Translations under genes and position numbers: made by a program
In this document: positions 22,336 through 30,033 of the stretch, in pieces
How the letters are laid out: every line of letters starts with the position of its first letter
How positions within the stretch are numbered: the first letter of the stretch is position 1
The notes under the pieces: generated by a model
The model's input: only the letters and a program-made list of their open reading frames with translations
What the model was told of the DNA's origin: nothing
Databases searched by the model: none
Assembly: GCA_045806965.1 (NCBI GenBank)
Contig: JBJMIG010000004.1
Coordinates: 1 to 64,000 of the forward strand
Direction of reading: 5' to 3'
Source of the DNA: DASYTH01 sp045806965
Lineage (GTDB): Bacteria; Actinomycetota; Actinomycetes; Mycobacteriales; Pseudonocardiaceae
Length of the DNA stretch: 64,000 bases

Positions 22336-24324
22336 ATGTTCTCGTCACCGAATCCGGTCAGCCGCCGCAGGGTGCTGACCGCCATCGGGGTCACCGGGGC
22401 CGCCGCGGTCACCGGAGCGCTGCGGACCGGTGTGATGTGGGCGACCGCCGGGCCGAGCCGCTACGACCCGGCCTGGGCGTCGGTCGACCAGCACCCGCCG
22501 GCCCCGGAATGGTTCCAGGACGCCAAGTTCGGCATCTACTACCACTGGGGCGCGTGGAGCGTCCCGGCGTTCGGCAGCGAGTGGTACCCGCGCAACATGT
22601 GGATCAGCGGGTCTGCCGAGAACCAGCACCACGTTTCCACGTTCGGAGATCTGTCGACGTTCCCCTACCACACCTTCATCAACGGCGGCCGGAACCGGGC
22701 CGGCAACTTCGTGCAGTTCGCGCCGAAGCTGAAATCCGCCGGCGGCAACTGGGACCCGAGCGAATGGGCGCAGCTGTTCGCCGACGCGGGGGCGAAGTTC
22801 GCCGGGCCGGTGGCCGAGCACCACGACGGGTTCTCCATGTGGAACAGCGGCGTCAACGAGTGGAACTCGGTCGCGAAAGGACCGAGGTTGGACCTGCTGC
22901 GGCTGCACGCCGACGCGATCCGCGGCAAGGGCCTCAAACTTCTGGCGGCCATGCACCACGCGTTCAACTTCCTGGGCTACTACGACCACGTGCCGGCCCA
23001 GTCGGACCCGAGCCTGCGCAAGCTCTACGGCCAGCTCGGCGCGCCCGCGGAGAACCAGCTGTGGTTCAACAAGCTCAAGGAGATTCTCGACGGCTACCAG
23101 CCGGACATCCTCTGGCAGGACTTTGATCTGTCTAATGCGGATGAGTCGCAACGGTTGAACTTCCTGTCCTACTACTACAACCAAGCGGTGTCCCTGAACA
23201 AGGACGTGGTGGCCACCTACAAGGACGGGTTCAACAGCAACGGCGAGGTGTTCGACTTCGAGCGCGGCGGCCCGGCCGGCATCCAAACCCCGTACTGGCT
23301 GACCGACGACAGCGTGTCCCCGTCCACCTGGGGCTTCGTCAGCGGCATGAGCGTGTTCACGCCGAAGGCGGTCCTGCACGCGCTGATCGACCGGGTCAGC
23401 AAGAACGGCAACATGCTGCTCAACATCGCCCCGATGGCCGACGGCACCATCCCGGACAACCAGCGGCAGATCCTGCTCGGCATCGGTGACCACCTCAGGC
23501 GCGTCGGCGAGTCGATCTACGCCACCCGCGCCTGGGCCACGTTCGGGGAAGGCCCGACCCAGATGGGCGGCGGCACCTTCCAGAACCCGCGCGAGGGCAC
23601 CGCCCAGGACATCCGGTTCACCCGCAGCAAGGACAACACCGTCCTCTACGCCACCGTGCTCGGCTGGCCGGGCAGCACCCTGACCATCACCACGCTCAGC
23701 TCCAACCGCACCAATCTCAGCAACCTCACCGCGGTGCAGCTCCTCGGCCCGAACGCCGGGCAGGTCACCAACCTGCCCACCCGCAGCCAGGACGGCGGTG
23801 GCCTGCACATCACGCTGCCGTCGGCCAACCCGCCGTTCACCGCCAACGCCTACGTGGTCAAGCTGACCTTCGCCGGGCAGATCCCCACCCTTGGTGCGAC
23901 CCCGATCCCCACCGGCTGGGCGAAGATCACCAACGACGCCACCGGACTGGTCCTGGACAGCGGTGGCACCGTCGCCTCCGGGTCGGGCCTCAAGCAGTGG
24001 ACCTACAACGGTTCCACCAACCTGCAGTGGCAGCTGGTGCCGCTGGGCGGCGGCTGGTACCGGATCGTCAACCGCACCAACGGCATGGTCGCCGACAGCT
24101 TCGGCAACGCGGCCAACGGCGCCATCTGCCTGCAGTCCCCCTGGAACGGCGGCAACAACCAGCAATGGCGCCTGGGTGACCTCGGCGGCGGCCACTTCCA
24201 GGTCATCAACCGCAGCACCGGAACCGCCCTGGACAGCGCCGGCAGCACCACCCTCGGGTCCCCCACGGTCATGTGGGCGCCCAACAGCAGCTCCAACAAC
24301 CACTACACCATCACCGCGGTCTGA
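22336..24324 (+). CDS. Tat-exported GH29 alpha-L-fucosidase with C-terminal CBM13
   Basis: The 662-residue protein starts 46 bases after the xylanase stop. The signal has a twin-arginine motif (SRRRVLTAIG). The GH29 domain shows WFQDAKFGIYYHWGAWSVP, AEHHDGFSMW and the nucleophile region PDILWQDFD (D262 is the likely nucleophile). A beta-sandwich follows, then a ricin-type trefoil from about residue 530 (LQWQLVPL, NQQWRLGD and the terminal NHYTITAV). It would release L-fucose from plant or microbial glycans, linking the glycosidase cluster to the L-fucose importer and FucD genes located 2-8 kb upstream. Confidence 0.93.
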   Translation: MFSSPNPVSRRRVLTAIGVTGAAAVTGALRTGVMWATAGPSRYDPAWASVDQHPPAPEWFQDAKFGIYYHWGAWSVPAFGSEWYPRNMWISGSAENQHHVSTFGDLSTFPYHTFINGGRNRAGNFVQFAPKLKSAGGNWDPSEWAQLFADAGAKFAGPVAEHHDGFSMWNSGVNEWNSVAKGPRLDLLRLHADAIRGKGLKLLAAMHHAFNFLGYYDHVPAQSDPSLRKLYGQLGAPAENQLWFNKLKEILDGYQPDILWQDFDLSNADESQRLNFLSYYYNQAVSLNKDVVATYKDGFNSNGEVFDFERGGPAGIQTPYWLTDDSVSPSTWGFVSGMSVFTPKAVLHALIDRVSKNGNMLLNIAPMADGTIPDNQRQILLGIGDHLRRVGESIYATRAWATFGEGPTQMGGGTFQNPREGTAQDIRFTRSKDNTVLYATVLGWPGSTLTITTLSSNRTNLSNLTAVQLLGPNAGQVTNLPTRSQDGGGLHITLPSANPPFTANAYVVKLTFAGQIPTLGATPIPTGWAKITNDATGLVLDSGGTVASGSGLKQWTYNGSTNLQWQLVPLGGGWYRIVNRTNGMVADSFGNAANGAICLQSPWNGGNNQQWRLGDLGGGHFQVINRSTGTALDSAGSTTLGSPTVMWAPNSSSNNHYTITAV

Positions 24325-24379
24325 CCTCCACACGAGCCGCAGCCCACGCCGGGCGCGACGCCCGAAGCAATGGCGGCTC

Positions 24380-24415
24380 GGGCCTGACCCCCGTCCTCTC
24401 CTCGGGGCCAGGCCC
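24380..24415 (+). terminator. Hairpin between the GH29 and GH59 genes
   Basis: GGGCCTGaCCCC pairs with GGGGcCAGGCCC across a 12-base loop, with one mismatch. It lies between the fucosidase stop and the GH59 start without a following T-run. It may terminate or attenuate transcription, or protect the 3' end of the upstream message. Confidence 0.4.
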
Positions 24416-24440
24416 CCTACCGGCTGAGAAGAAGGAACCC

Positions 24441-26852
24441 ATGAACCGTCACCACCCGGTCGCTCGGCGGCCGCGCCGCGTCCCGGCGCTGCTGGCCGGC
24501 CTCGCGCTCGCCGCCGGAGCACTCGTCACCGTCAGCGCCCCCGCCCAGGCCGACGCCGCGATCACCATCAACGGCACAAGCGGCGGCAGAACCTTCGACG
24601 GAGTGGGGGCGATCAGCGGTGGCGGCGGCAACAGCCGGCTGCTGATCGACTACCCCGAACCGCAGCGGTCGCAGATCCTGGACTACCTGTTCAAGCCCGG
24701 GGTCGGCGCCGCGGTGCAGATCCTCAAGCTGGAGATCGGCGGCGACACCAACTCCACCAGCGGCGCCGAGCCCAGCCACCAGCACACTCGCACCGACCTC
24801 GACTGCGACCGCGGCTACGAGTGGTGGCTCGCCGAGCAGGCCAAGGCACGCAACCCCAACATCAAGCTGTACGGCCTGGCCTGGGGCGCGCCCGGGTGGA
24901 TCGGCAACGGCAGCTGGTTTACCACCGACTCGATCAACTACGTCCTGTCCTGGCTGGGCTGCGCCGCCCAGCACGGCCTGACCATCGACTACCTGGGTGG
25001 CCGCAACGAGAAGGGCCGCGACCTCACCTGGTACGAGAACTACCGGGCGGCGCTGAACTCGCACGGCTTCAGCACCATCAAGATCGCCGCCTCGGACGAT
25101 TTCCTCAGCTGGAGCGTCGCCGATGACGCGGTCCGCGACGCGGCGTTCGGCAATGCCGTGCAGATCCTGGGTGTCCACTACGTCTGCGGATATCGCGGCG
25201 CGCAGAGCAACTGTCCCAGCAGCAACAACGCACTCGCCTCCGGGAAAATCCTGTGGGCGAGCGAGAACGGGTCCGACGACTTCAACGACGGCGCGGTGGC
25301 GCTGGCCCGGGGCATCAACCGGGACTACATCGACGGAAAGATGACCGCCTACATCAACTGGCCCATCATCGCAGCGATCACGCCGAACATCCCGTTCCCC
25401 ACCATGGGGGTCACGCTCGCCCCGGAACCGTGGTCGGGGTTCTACTCGATCGGCAAGAACACCTGGGCCATGGCGCACACCACGCAGTTCACCGCGCCCG
25501 GCTGGCAGTATCTGGACGCGTCGAGCGGTTACCTCAACGGCAGCCGCAACCAGGGCAGCTTCGTGTCACTGAAATCCCCGAACAACCGGGACTACTCCGC
25601 GATCGTCGAGACGATGGACGCGAGTTCCGCGCAGACGCTGCGGTTCAGCGTCACCGGCGGGCTGTCCACCGGCCAGGTGCACGTGTGGGCAACGAACCTG
25701 CGTTCCACTAGCCCGGCCGACTTCTTCGTGCACACCGCCGATATCACGCCGAGCGGCGGCAGCTATTCCGTGACCGTCCAACCGGGATTCGTCTACAGCA
25801 TCACGACCACCACGGGAGCCGGCAAGGGCACCGCGACCGGCCCCGCTCGCCGGAGTTTCGCCCTGCCGTACTCGGATTCCTTCGACCGTGACGCCACCGG
25901 TACCGAGGTGAAGTACCTGATGGACATGCAGGGCGCCTTCGAGGTCGTCGGCTGCGGCGGCGGCCACACCGGGCAGTGCGTGCGGCAGATGGCGCCGCAG
26001 AACCCCATCCTGTGGAACGGCCTGTCGGATCCCTACGCCCTGCTGGGTGATCTGAGCTGGTCCAACTACACCGTCTCCTCCGACGTGCTGCTCGAGCAGA
26101 ACGGCACCGCCGACCTCATCGGCCGCGCCACCGCGCAGGGCAACGCGGGCGGGCCCGCCGGGCTCAACGCCTACCACCTGCGGGCGAGCAGCGGTGGAGC
26201 CTGGTCGATCCTGCGCCAGAACGCCGGTTCGACCACGACGCTGGCCAGCGGCGCGGTCGCCGCCCTGGGCACCGGACGCTGGCACAACCTCTCCATCGGC
26301 TTTGCCAGCGGCACGATCACCGCCCGGATCGACGGGACCACGGTCGGCACGGCGAGCGACTTCACCTACGGCAACGGCCAGGTCGGCTACGGCACGAGCG
26401 TGGGCGAGACAGCCCAGTTCGACAACCTGTCGATCACCCCGGGCCAGGGCGACGGCAACACCGGTCTGCTGCACGCGATCGGCGCCGGCCGGTGCTTGGA
26501 TGTCAACGGCGCCACCACCACCGTGGGCACCCAGTTGCAGATCTGGGACTGCAACGGCGGGTCGAACCAGGTCTACACCCGCACCGGATCAGGCCAACTT
26601 ACTGTCTACGGTGGAGCAAACCTCCGGTGCCTCGACGCCCTGAACGGCGGAACGGGTCCCGGCACCCAGGTGGTGATCTCGACCTGCACCGGCGGGACCG
26701 GCCAGCAGTGGCAGTTCAACACCAACGGCACCGTCACCGGCGTCCAATCCGGACTGTGCCTGGACGTCAACGGCCAGGGCACCGCCAACGGCACGAAGGT
26801 CCAACTGTGGACCTGCAACGGCGGCAGTAACCAACAATGGAGCCTGAGTTGA
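24441..26852 (+). CDS. Secreted GH59 galactocerebrosidase-like glycosidase with CBM13
   Basis: Start is the ATG at 24441 after GAAGGAA. The 803-residue protein has a signal peptide (to about residue 38). The GH59 barrel begins TFDGVGAISGGGGNSRLL, with the acid/base in YLGGRNEKG (E190) and the nucleophile in ILWASENGSD (E275). A beta-sandwich and a LamG-like region follow at about residues 500-670 (TARIDGTTVGTASDFTYGNG), then a ricin trefoil at the end. In bacteria GH59 members are beta-galactosidases acting on plant galactans or arabinogalactan side chains, which fits this cluster better than a lipid substrate. The stop overlaps the next gene by 16 bases. Confidence 0.92.
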   Translation: MNRHHPVARRPRRVPALLAGLALAAGALVTVSAPAQADAAITINGTSGGRTFDGVGAISGGGGNSRLLIDYPEPQRSQILDYLFKPGVGAAVQILKLEIGGDTNSTSGAEPSHQHTRTDLDCDRGYEWWLAEQAKARNPNIKLYGLAWGAPGWIGNGSWFTTDSINYVLSWLGCAAQHGLTIDYLGGRNEKGRDLTWYENYRAALNSHGFSTIKIAASDDFLSWSVADDAVRDAAFGNAVQILGVHYVCGYRGAQSNCPSSNNALASGKILWASENGSDDFNDGAVALARGINRDYIDGKMTAYINWPIIAAITPNIPFPTMGVTLAPEPWSGFYSIGKNTWAMAHTTQFTAPGWQYLDASSGYLNGSRNQGSFVSLKSPNNRDYSAIVETMDASSAQTLRFSVTGGLSTGQVHVWATNLRSTSPADFFVHTADITPSGGSYSVTVQPGFVYSITTTTGAGKGTATGPARRSFALPYSDSFDRDATGTEVKYLMDMQGAFEVVGCGGGHTGQCVRQMAPQNPILWNGLSDPYALLGDLSWSNYTVSSDVLLEQNGTADLIGRATAQGNAGGPAGLNAYHLRASSGGAWSILRQNAGSTTTLASGAVAALGTGRWHNLSIGFASGTITARIDGTTVGTASDFTYGNGQVGYGTSVGETAQFDNLSITPGQGDGNTGLLHAIGAGRCLDVNGATTTVGTQLQIWDCNGGSNQVYTRTGSGQLTVYGGANLRCLDALNGGTGPGTQVVISTCTGGTGQQWQFNTNGTVTGVQSGLCLDVNGQGTANGTKVQLWTCNGGSNQQWSLS
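26736..26840 (+). repeat. 105-bp lectin-coding direct repeat, copy 1
   Basis: This stretch encodes the last subdomain of the ricin trefoil (TGVQSGLCLDVNGQGTANGT, then KVQLWTCNGGSNQQW). It aligns without gaps to equal-length segments at 28202-28306 and 29707-29811. The DNA match extends through synonymous positions. Confidence 0.85.
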
Positions 26853-28318
26853 CCAGGCGAACCCGGCTTGGCCGGCTCGTTCCGGGCGCCGTGGCCGCTC
26901 TTGCCGGTGCGGTGCTGTCCACCGCACCGGTGGCCACGGCCGCCGGTACCGGGCCGTGCGACATCTACGCCTCCGGCGGTACCCCGTGCGTGGCCGCGCA
27001 CAGCACGGTGCGGGCTCTTTTCGGCTCGTACAACGGAAATCTGTACCAGGTCCGCCGCTCGTCGGACAACACGACCAGGGACATCGGGGTGCTGGCCACG
27101 GGTGGTGCGGCCAACGCGGCGGCCCAGGATTCGTTCTGTGTCGGCACCTCGTGCGTCATCACCGTGGTCTTCGACCAGTCCGGGCACGGAAACGACCTGT
27201 GGTATCAGGGATCGAGCGTGGTTCCCGGCTCGAGCCAGAGCCGCCCGGCGAACGCGACCGCCGAGTCGCTCACGGTCGGCGGCAGCAAGGCGTACTCGCT
27301 GTTCATCAACCCCAGCACCGGCTACTGGCGCGACGGCCACCTGACGGGTGTGCCCACCGGCAGCGCGCCCGAGGGCATGTACCTGGTGACCAGCGGCACG
27401 CACGTCAACGGCGGCTGCTGCTTCGACTACGGCAACAGCGAGACGGGCCGAACCGCCGACGGGCCGGGCGCCATGGACGCGATCAACTTCGGCACCGAGT
27501 GCTGGTTCGGCGGGTGCGTCGGAACCGGCCCGTGGGTCCAGGCCGACCTCGAGTTCGGGCTCTACTCCGGCGGAAGTCAGTCCTGGAACCAGAACCAGCG
27601 GGCGTTCCCCAGCCGGTTCGTCACGGCGACGCTGAAGAACAACGGGACGACGCGGTTCGCGATGAAGGGCAGCAACGCGCAGTCCGGCAGCCTGTTCGCG
27701 GTGTGGGACGGCGCGCTTCCGCCGGGATACAGCCCGATGCGCAAGCAGGGAGCCATCGACCTTGGCACCGGCGGTGACTGCTGCAAACCCGGTGGCGGCG
27801 CCAACCTCAGCGCCGGGACCTTCTACGAGGGTGCCATGGTGTCAGGCTTCCCGTCCGATGCGACCGAGAACGCGGTGCAGGCCAACATCATCGCGGCCGG
27901 GTACGGCACCGGCGGCTCCGGCACGACCGGCGCGCTGCACGCGGTGGGCGCGGGACGGTGCCTGGACCTGCCGAACTCCTCGACCACGCCTGGCACGCAG
28001 ACCCAGATCTCGGACTGCACCGGCGGCACCAACCAGACCTGGACCCGCACCTCGCCGGGTCAGCTGACCGTCTACAGCGGAACCAACCTCCGCTGTCTGG
28101 ACGCCTCCGGACAGGGCAGGACCAACGGCACACCCGCGATCATCTGGAACTGCAACGGCCAGCCCAACCAGCAGTGGAACGTCAACGCCAACGGCAGCAT
28201 CACCGGTGTCCAATCCGGACTGTGCCTGGACGTCTCCGGCGCCGGCACCGCCAACGGCACCAAGGTACAACTGTGGACCTGCAACGGTCAAAGCAACCAG
28301 CAATGGACCCAGGGATAA
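26837..28318 (+). CDS. abfB: Secreted GH54 alpha-L-arabinofuranosidase with CBM13, copy 1
   Basis: The ATG at 26837 lies inside the end of the GH59 gene (16-base overlap), so the two are translationally linked. The 493-residue protein has a signal peptide and then the GH54 domain GPCDIYASGGTPCVAAHSTV, as in Aspergillus AbfB. By alignment from memory with the A. kawachii enzyme, the nucleophile (E221 there) is the Glu in ADLEFGL (E239) and the acid (D297 there) is the Asp in GTGGDCC (D314); GGCCFDYGN carries the strained Cys-Cys pair. A ricin trefoil (CBM13) replaces the fungal CBM42. It removes arabinose side chains from arabinoxylan or arabinan. Confidence 0.93.
   Translation: MEPELTRRTRLGRLVPGAVAALAGAVLSTAPVATAAGTGPCDIYASGGTPCVAAHSTVRALFGSYNGNLYQVRRSSDNTTRDIGVLATGGAANAAAQDSFCVGTSCVITVVFDQSGHGNDLWYQGSSVVPGSSQSRPANATAESLTVGGSKAYSLFINPSTGYWRDGHLTGVPTGSAPEGMYLVTSGTHVNGGCCFDYGNSETGRTADGPGAMDAINFGTECWFGGCVGTGPWVQADLEFGLYSGGSQSWNQNQRAFPSRFVTATLKNNGTTRFAMKGSNAQSGSLFAVWDGALPPGYSPMRKQGAIDLGTGGDCCKPGGGANLSAGTFYEGAMVSGFPSDATENAVQANIIAAGYGTGGSGTTGALHAVGAGRCLDLPNSSTTPGTQTQISDCTGGTNQTWTRTSPGQLTVYSGTNLRCLDASGQGRTNGTPAIIWNCNGQPNQQWNVNANGSITGVQSGLCLDVSGAGTANGTKVQLWTCNGQSNQQWTQG
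28202..28306 (+). repeat. 105-bp lectin-coding direct repeat, copy 2
   Basis: Same length and position in the trefoil as copies 1 and 3. It encodes TGVQSGLCLDVSGAGTANGT and differs from copy 3 at only a few bases. Confidence 0.85.
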
Positions 28319-28332
28319 GTTGAGGAGGAGTC

Positions 28333-29823
28333 GTGAAAACTCTCTCGATGCAGCGGGGCAGAACCCGCACCGCGCTGCTCAGCGCGGCGCTCGTGGCCGG
28401 TTCCGCGGTCGCGGTGGTGTCGTTCGCCACGCCGTCGCAGGCCGCCGGGACGGGGCCGTGTGACATCTACGCCGCCGGTGGCACGCCCTGCGTGGCGGCA
28501 CACAGCACGACCCGGGCCCTGTCCGGCGCCTACAGCGGCAGGCTTTACCAGGTCCGGCGCGCCTCGGACAACGCGACCACCGACATCGGAACCCTTACCG
28601 CGGGCGGGATGGCCAACGCCGCGGCGCAGGATTCTTTCTGCGCCGGAACATCCTGCGTGATCACGATCATCTACGACCAGTCCGGCCGGAACAACCACCT
28701 GACCCAGGCGCCTCCTGGCGGGTTCAACGGTCCGGCTCCGGGTGGGTTCGACAACCTGGCGAACGCGACCGCGGCGCCAACCATGCTGGGCGGGCAGAAG
28801 GTCTACGGTGTGTTCGTGGCTCCCGGCACCGGCTACCGCAACAACAGCACGAACGGCATCGCCACCGGCAGCCAGGCAGAGGGCGAGTACATGGTGGCCG
28901 CCGGCGGGCACGTGAACAGCGGCTGCTGCTTCGACTACGGCAACGCCGAGACCAACTCGCGGGACAACGGCAACGGTCACATGGGCGCGGTGTATTTCGG
29001 CACGTTGTGCTGGTTCGGTTTCGTCGTGCCGGGCCAGTGTGTCGGCTCCGGCCCGTGGGTGATGGCCGACCTGGAGAACGGCCTGTTCGCCGGCGCCAAC
29101 GGCACCAACACGAACAACACCGGCCGGCGCAGCACATTCGTCACCGGCATGGTCAAGAACAACTCCAGCAGCTATGCCATCAGGGATGCCGACGCGAACT
29201 CGGGCGGTCTCAAAACCTCTTACAACGGGCCGCTGCCCACCACGAGCGGGTACACGCCCCTGCGCCTGGAGGGTGGCATCATCCTCGGAATCGGCGGGGA
29301 CAACAGCAACGGCTCCGCCGGAACCTTCTACGAAGGTGTGATGACCTCCGGCATGCCCTCCGACGCTACGGAGAACGCGGTGCAGGCCAACATCGTCGCG
29401 GCCGGCTACGCGCCCGCCGCCGGCGGCACCAGAGGGGCGCTGCACGCGGTGGGTGCGGGCAGGTGCCTCGACGACCCGAACTCGACCACCACCCAGGGAA
29501 CCCAGCAGCAGATCTGGGACTGCAACGGCCAGGCCAACCAGACCTGGACGCGCACCTCGTCGAACCAGCTCACGCTCACCGTCGGCGGCCAGACGCTGTG
29601 CCTGGACGCGTCCGGGCGGGGCACCACCAACGGCACACCCGTGATCATCTGGGCCTGCAACGGGCAGACCAACCAGCAGTGGAACGTCAATTCCAACGGC
29701 TCCGTCACCGGCGTCCAATCCGGACTGTGCCTGGACGTCTCCGGCGCCGGCACCGCCAACGGCACCAAGGTCCAGCTCTGGGCCTGCAGCGGCCAAAGCA
29801 ACCAGCAATGGACGCTTGGCTGA
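28333..29823 (+). CDS. abfB: Secreted GH54 alpha-L-arabinofuranosidase with CBM13, copy 2
   Basis: The GTG at 28333 follows GAGGAGGAG closely, 14 bases after the stop of copy 1. The 496-residue protein repeats the architecture of copy 1: signal peptide, GH54 domain and ricin trefoil. Catalytic residues are E248 in ADLENGL and D323 in GIGGDNSN. This copy keeps the insert LTQAPPGGFNGPAPGGFD known from fungal AbfB, which copy 1 lacks, so the two are diverged paralogues rather than a fresh duplication, although their lectin ends are much more alike. The two copies may differ in preference for side-chain linkage, which the sequence cannot settle. Confidence 0.93.
   Translation: MKTLSMQRGRTRTALLSAALVAGSAVAVVSFATPSQAAGTGPCDIYAAGGTPCVAAHSTTRALSGAYSGRLYQVRRASDNATTDIGTLTAGGMANAAAQDSFCAGTSCVITIIYDQSGRNNHLTQAPPGGFNGPAPGGFDNLANATAAPTMLGGQKVYGVFVAPGTGYRNNSTNGIATGSQAEGEYMVAAGGHVNSGCCFDYGNAETNSRDNGNGHMGAVYFGTLCWFGFVVPGQCVGSGPWVMADLENGLFAGANGTNTNNTGRRSTFVTGMVKNNSSSYAIRDADANSGGLKTSYNGPLPTTSGYTPLRLEGGIILGIGGDNSNGSAGTFYEGVMTSGMPSDATENAVQANIVAAGYAPAAGGTRGALHAVGAGRCLDDPNSTTTQGTQQQIWDCNGQANQTWTRTSSNQLTLTVGGQTLCLDASGRGTTNGTPVIIWACNGQTNQQWNVNSNGSVTGVQSGLCLDVSGAGTANGTKVQLWACSGQSNQQWTLG
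29707..29811 (+). repeat. 105-bp lectin-coding direct repeat, copy 3
   Basis: Third copy of the terminal trefoil segment, in the same register. Most differences from copy 2 fall in the last 40 bases (TGGGCCTGCAGC against TGGACCTGCAAC). Confidence 0.85.
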
Positions 29824-29835
29824 CCATGAAGATCT

Positions 29836-29869
29836 CGGGCAGCTCAGGACGGCCATCCTGAGCTGCCCG
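29836..29869 (+). terminator. Strong hairpin terminator after the GH54 pair
   Basis: CGGGCAGCTCAGGA pairs perfectly with TCCTGAGCTGCCCG over 14 bases around a six-base loop (CGGCCA), 13 bases after the second abfB stop. There is no T-run, which is usual in high-GC actinomycetes. It most likely ends the xylanase-to-abfB transcription unit. Confidence 0.8.
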
Positions 29870-29942
29870 GAGCCGCGAGGTGAGAACCGTGCTCCAGCGC
29901 AGGACAGTGCTGAAAGCGCCTCCGGAGACTCGCTCGGCGGTA

Positions 29943-29965
29943 TGACCACCCACCGGGGGTGGTCA
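29943..29965. promoter_or_regulatory. 9-bp inverted repeat upstream of the alpha-galactosidase
   Basis: TGACCACCC and GGGTGGTCA are perfect inverted arms around ACCGG, 69 bases before the GH27 start and after the strong terminator. It is a candidate operator for an independently controlled promoter. It does not match the CebR box. Confidence 0.4.
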
Positions 29966-30033
29966 CCGCCTGGGATCTTCCCGATGAACCGGGTGAAGAA
30001 CACCAACATCACTACCAGGCTTGGAGTGTCCTC

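Noticed and set aside
22345..24522. 725-codon minus-strand open frame opposite the fucosidase
   Set aside because: It is antisense to a gene with clear domains, and its translation is rich in Arg, Gly, Ala and Val with no motif. Long antisense frames are expected at this GC content.
24441..26852. Taking the GH59 enzyme as a lipid-degrading galactocerebrosidase
   Set aside because: The family name comes from the animal enzyme. The lectin module and plant-polysaccharide neighbours fit a galactan or arabinogalactan substrate better.
26460..29811. A CRISPR-like or tandem-repeat array, suggested by recurring similar segments
   Set aside because: The repeats are in-frame lectin subdomains separated by whole genes, not short repeats with uniform spacers.
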